This document shows positions 13,195 through 14,850 of a stretch of 14,850 nucleotides of DNA, in pieces. Position 1 is the stretch's first letter. Every line of letters begins with the position of its first letter. The notes under the pieces are model-generated. The model did not search any database and was not told the origin of the DNA. It saw nothing but the letters and a program-made list of their open reading frames with translations. Position numbers and translations under genes: made by a program. The stretch is from CAWBRT01 sp049519595 (GTDB lineage Bacteria; Acidobacteriota; Terriglobia; Terriglobales; Acidobacteriaceae): positions 1 to 14,850 of the forward strand of contig JBEKQP010000170.1 of assembly GCA_049519595.1 (NCBI GenBank). The letters run 5' to 3'.

Positions 13195-14598
13195 ATGATG
13201 AATTATCTGATTGTCGCACTGCTTGCCCTTGCCTTAGGTACCGTCCTTGGGATTCTTTTCCTTCGCGCGCGCGAATCCGCGCTGCGCTCACGCCTCGCCA
13301 GCCTGGAGGCAGAGGTCTCAGCACGCACCGGCGAACTACGCGATTCCCGCGCCCAGTTGGAAGCGCTCAAGAGTGACAAACAGCGCGCCGAGCAGGAAGT
13401 TGCGGTGCTCAACGAGCGTTTGCGCCAGGAACGCAACGGTGCGGCGGAAAAGCTCGATCTGCTGACCAAGGCCTCGCAGGAGTTGCAAAACGCTTTTCAC
13501 CGGCTTGCCGCCGACGCGCTGGCCAGCAATAACCAATCATTCCTGCAATTGGCGAAGACCAGCCTGGAATCGTTTCACAAGCAGGCTGAAGGCGGCTTGG
13601 CGGCGCGCGAGTTGGCCATCGCCGGACTGGTGAAACCCATCGAGCAGTCGCTCAAGTCGGTCGAGGAGCAGGTGAAGACCCTCGAAACGCAACGCGTGGA
13701 CGCCTATAGCACGCTGCGCCAGCAGATCGTATCGCTTTCCGGCACGCAGGAGCAGTTGAAGTCGGAGACTGCCAAGCTGGTGCAAGCCTTGCGCGCGCCT
13801 CACGTGCGCGGCCGCTGGGGAGAAATACAGCTTCGCCGTGCGGTCGAGATGGCCGGCATGCTGGACCACTGCGATTTCGTCGAACAGAGCTCGGTTTCGA
13901 CCGACAACGGACGCTTGCGTCCTGACATGATTATCCGTCTGCCCGGCGGCAAGCAGATTGTGGTGGACTCGAAGGCGCCGCTGCAAGCGTATCTCAACGC
14001 GCTGGAAGCAACCGACGAAGAGGCGCGGCGCACGCAAATGATCGCCCACGCCCGGCAGATACGCGACCACATGACTAGCCTCTCCTCCAAGAAATACTGG
14101 GAGCAGTTCGAGTGCTCGCCCGATTTTGTGGTGATGTTTCTTCCCGGTGAAGTCTTTTTCAGCGCCGCCCTGGAGCACGCTCCGGACCTGATCGAGGCAG
14201 GCGTCGAGGAGAAGGTGATTCCAGCTTCGCCCACCACCTTGATTGCCCTGCTGCGCGCGGTCCACTTCGGCTGGCGGCAGGAAGTCCTGGCGGAAAACGC
14301 CAACAAGATCAGCGAACTTGGCAAGCGTCTCTACGACAGCCTCTGCACCATGGCCGGACATCTGGAAAAGCTGGGCACCAACCTCGACCGCTCGGTGAAA
14401 GCCTATAACGATACCATCGGCTCGCTGGAGCGCAATGTGCTGGTCGGCGGACGCCGCTTCCGCGAACTCGGCGTCGCCTCAACCGACGAGATCCCCGAGG
14501 CCAAGCAAATCAGCAACGTATCGCGCGTGCTGCAGTCCGCCGACTGGAAGCCGGCACCCGCAGCCGAAGAAGAGCCGGAAGAGATTGTCAAGGCCTGA
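13195..14598 (+). CDS. rmuC: RmuC family protein (membrane-anchored, DNA recombination-linked nuclease-like)
   Basis: RmuC proteins limit inversion at short inverted repeats in E. coli and carry a restriction-endonuclease-like core; the exact activity is unsettled. The 467 residues begin with one transmembrane helix (about 3-21, NYLIVALLALALGTVLGIL), then a long coiled coil (about 25-130, rich in Glu/Arg/Leu/Gln). The conserved RmuC domain (about 145-430) includes RAPHVRGRWGEIQLRR, DMIIRLPGGKQIVVDSKAPL with the putative catalytic Asp and Lys, and DFVVMFLPGEVFFSAAL. The tail is acidic (AAEEEPEEIVKA). ATG 13195 gives the normal helix-first architecture; ATG 13159 would add 12 residues, with GAGGT close before it. 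The gene is divergent from the CAP gene, with a 249 bp gap. Confidence 0.94.
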   Translation: MMNYLIVALLALALGTVLGILFLRARESALRSRLASLEAEVSARTGELRDSRAQLEALKSDKQRAEQEVAVLNERLRQERNGAAEKLDLLTKASQELQNAFHRLAADALASNNQSFLQLAKTSLESFHKQAEGGLAARELAIAGLVKPIEQSLKSVEEQVKTLETQRVDAYSTLRQQIVSLSGTQEQLKSETAKLVQALRAPHVRGRWGEIQLRRAVEMAGMLDHCDFVEQSSVSTDNGRLRPDMIIRLPGGKQIVVDSKAPLQAYLNALEATDEEARRTQMIAHARQIRDHMTSLSSKKYWEQFECSPDFVVMFLPGEVFFSAALEHAPDLIEAGVEEKVIPASPTTLIALLRAVHFGWRQEVLAENANKISELGKRLYDSLCTMAGHLEKLGTNLDRSVKAYNDTIGSLERNVLVGGRRFRELGVASTDEIPEAKQISNVSRVLQSADWKPAPAAEEEPEEIVKA

Positions 14599-14646
14599 TG
14601 GAGCCCCGGTAAAATAAGGCAGGGGCGCTAGAGCTCGAATATCACT

Positions 14647-14683
14647 CGCATATTTACATGCGGTTACGCGGGAACACGCGTAA
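14647..14683. repeat. Two adjacent small hairpins downstream of rmuC
   Basis: CGCAT-N6-ATGCG (14647-14662) is followed one base later by TTACGCG-N6-CGCGTAA (14664-14683), a perfect 7-bp stem. Neither is followed by a T-run. They lie about 50 bases past the rmuC stop and might slow transcription or protect the 3' end. Confidence 0.4.
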
Positions 14684-14712
14684 GATGCAAAGGCGACAGG
14701 TGCCAGCGAACA

Positions 14713-14850
14713 ATGCGGCCATCGATCCCTGTTCCGGTTCTGGATTTGGAATTGTCCACTAAACCTGAGGACACAACGTCCGTGTGTATCACGTCTGTCT
14801 TATCGTCCATTTCTGATCGGCTTTGTGCTCCCGTAGTTTTACGAAGCGCG
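14713..14850 (+). CDS. Possible start of a gene cut by the window edge (uncertain)
   Basis: An ATG at 14713 opens a frame of 46 codons that runs off the window end. No good ribosome binding site precedes it, and codon third positions are less G+C-rich than in the other genes. The minus strand also has an open frame from the edge to about 14666, so the strand cannot be decided from here. No family is recognised. Confidence 0.2.
   Translation, partial: MRPSIPVPVLDLELSTKPEDTTSVCITSVLSSISDRLCAPVVLRSA

Noticed and set aside
13537..14361. Minus-strand open frame of 274 codons opposite rmuC
   Set aside because: Shadow frame; the RmuC domain on the plus strand is unambiguous.

Overview
The window looks like chromosomal DNA of an Acidobacteriota bacterium, probably from the Terriglobia/Koribacter side. 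The main clue is three von Willebrand factor A proteins of the 'VWFA-related Acidobacterial domain' type (TIGR03436 style) within 3.7 kb. Two of them keep the C-terminal GYYAPK motif. The moderately high G+C, dense coding on both strands and a close Myxococcus-type MglA GTPase fit this. No tRNA, rRNA, CRISPR array, insertion sequence or phage gene is visible, so this reads as core genome with lineage-specific genes.

Layout. 152-1303 (+): RluD-like 23S rRNA pseudouridine synthase. 1387-5049: three secreted or membrane-anchored VWA proteins in +, -, + orientation. 5060-5644 (+): mglA, 10 bp behind the third VWA gene and probably co-transcribed with it. 7605-5664 (-): a small four-helix membrane protein whose end overlaps the start of an exported M48 zinc metallopeptidase. 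8988-7819 (-): a stand-alone AAA+ unfoldase equivalent to the second ring of ClpB/ClpC, closed by a clear intrinsic terminator. 9000-9613: a largely non-coding stretch that ends in a promoter-like site and a good ribosome binding site for ilvE. 9614-10552 (+): ilvE, with a strong terminator. 10553-11019: non-coding, with two TGCC/GGCA dyads just before pilT. 11020-12132 (+): the pilus retraction ATPase PilT. 12945-12133 (-): an exported CAP/SCP-domain protein whose stop codon abuts that of pilT. 13195-14598 (+): membrane-anchored RmuC. The last 250 bases hold two small hairpins and no convincing gene.

How the genes may work together. MglA and PilT are known partners in surface motility: MglA sets the active pole and PilT retracts type IV pili. 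Here MglA follows a VWA protein predicted to face the periplasm or outside, which suggests an envelope or adhesion function linked to cell polarity. The exported M48 peptidase and CAP protein add to the cell-envelope flavour. RluD-like, IlvE and RmuC are ordinary housekeeping genes. The most unusual points are the third VWA protein (degenerate metal site, probably frameshifted tail, mglA partner), the stand-alone Clp-type AAA+ protein with a candidate ClpP-docking loop, and the hidden second CAP-like half of the CAP protein.
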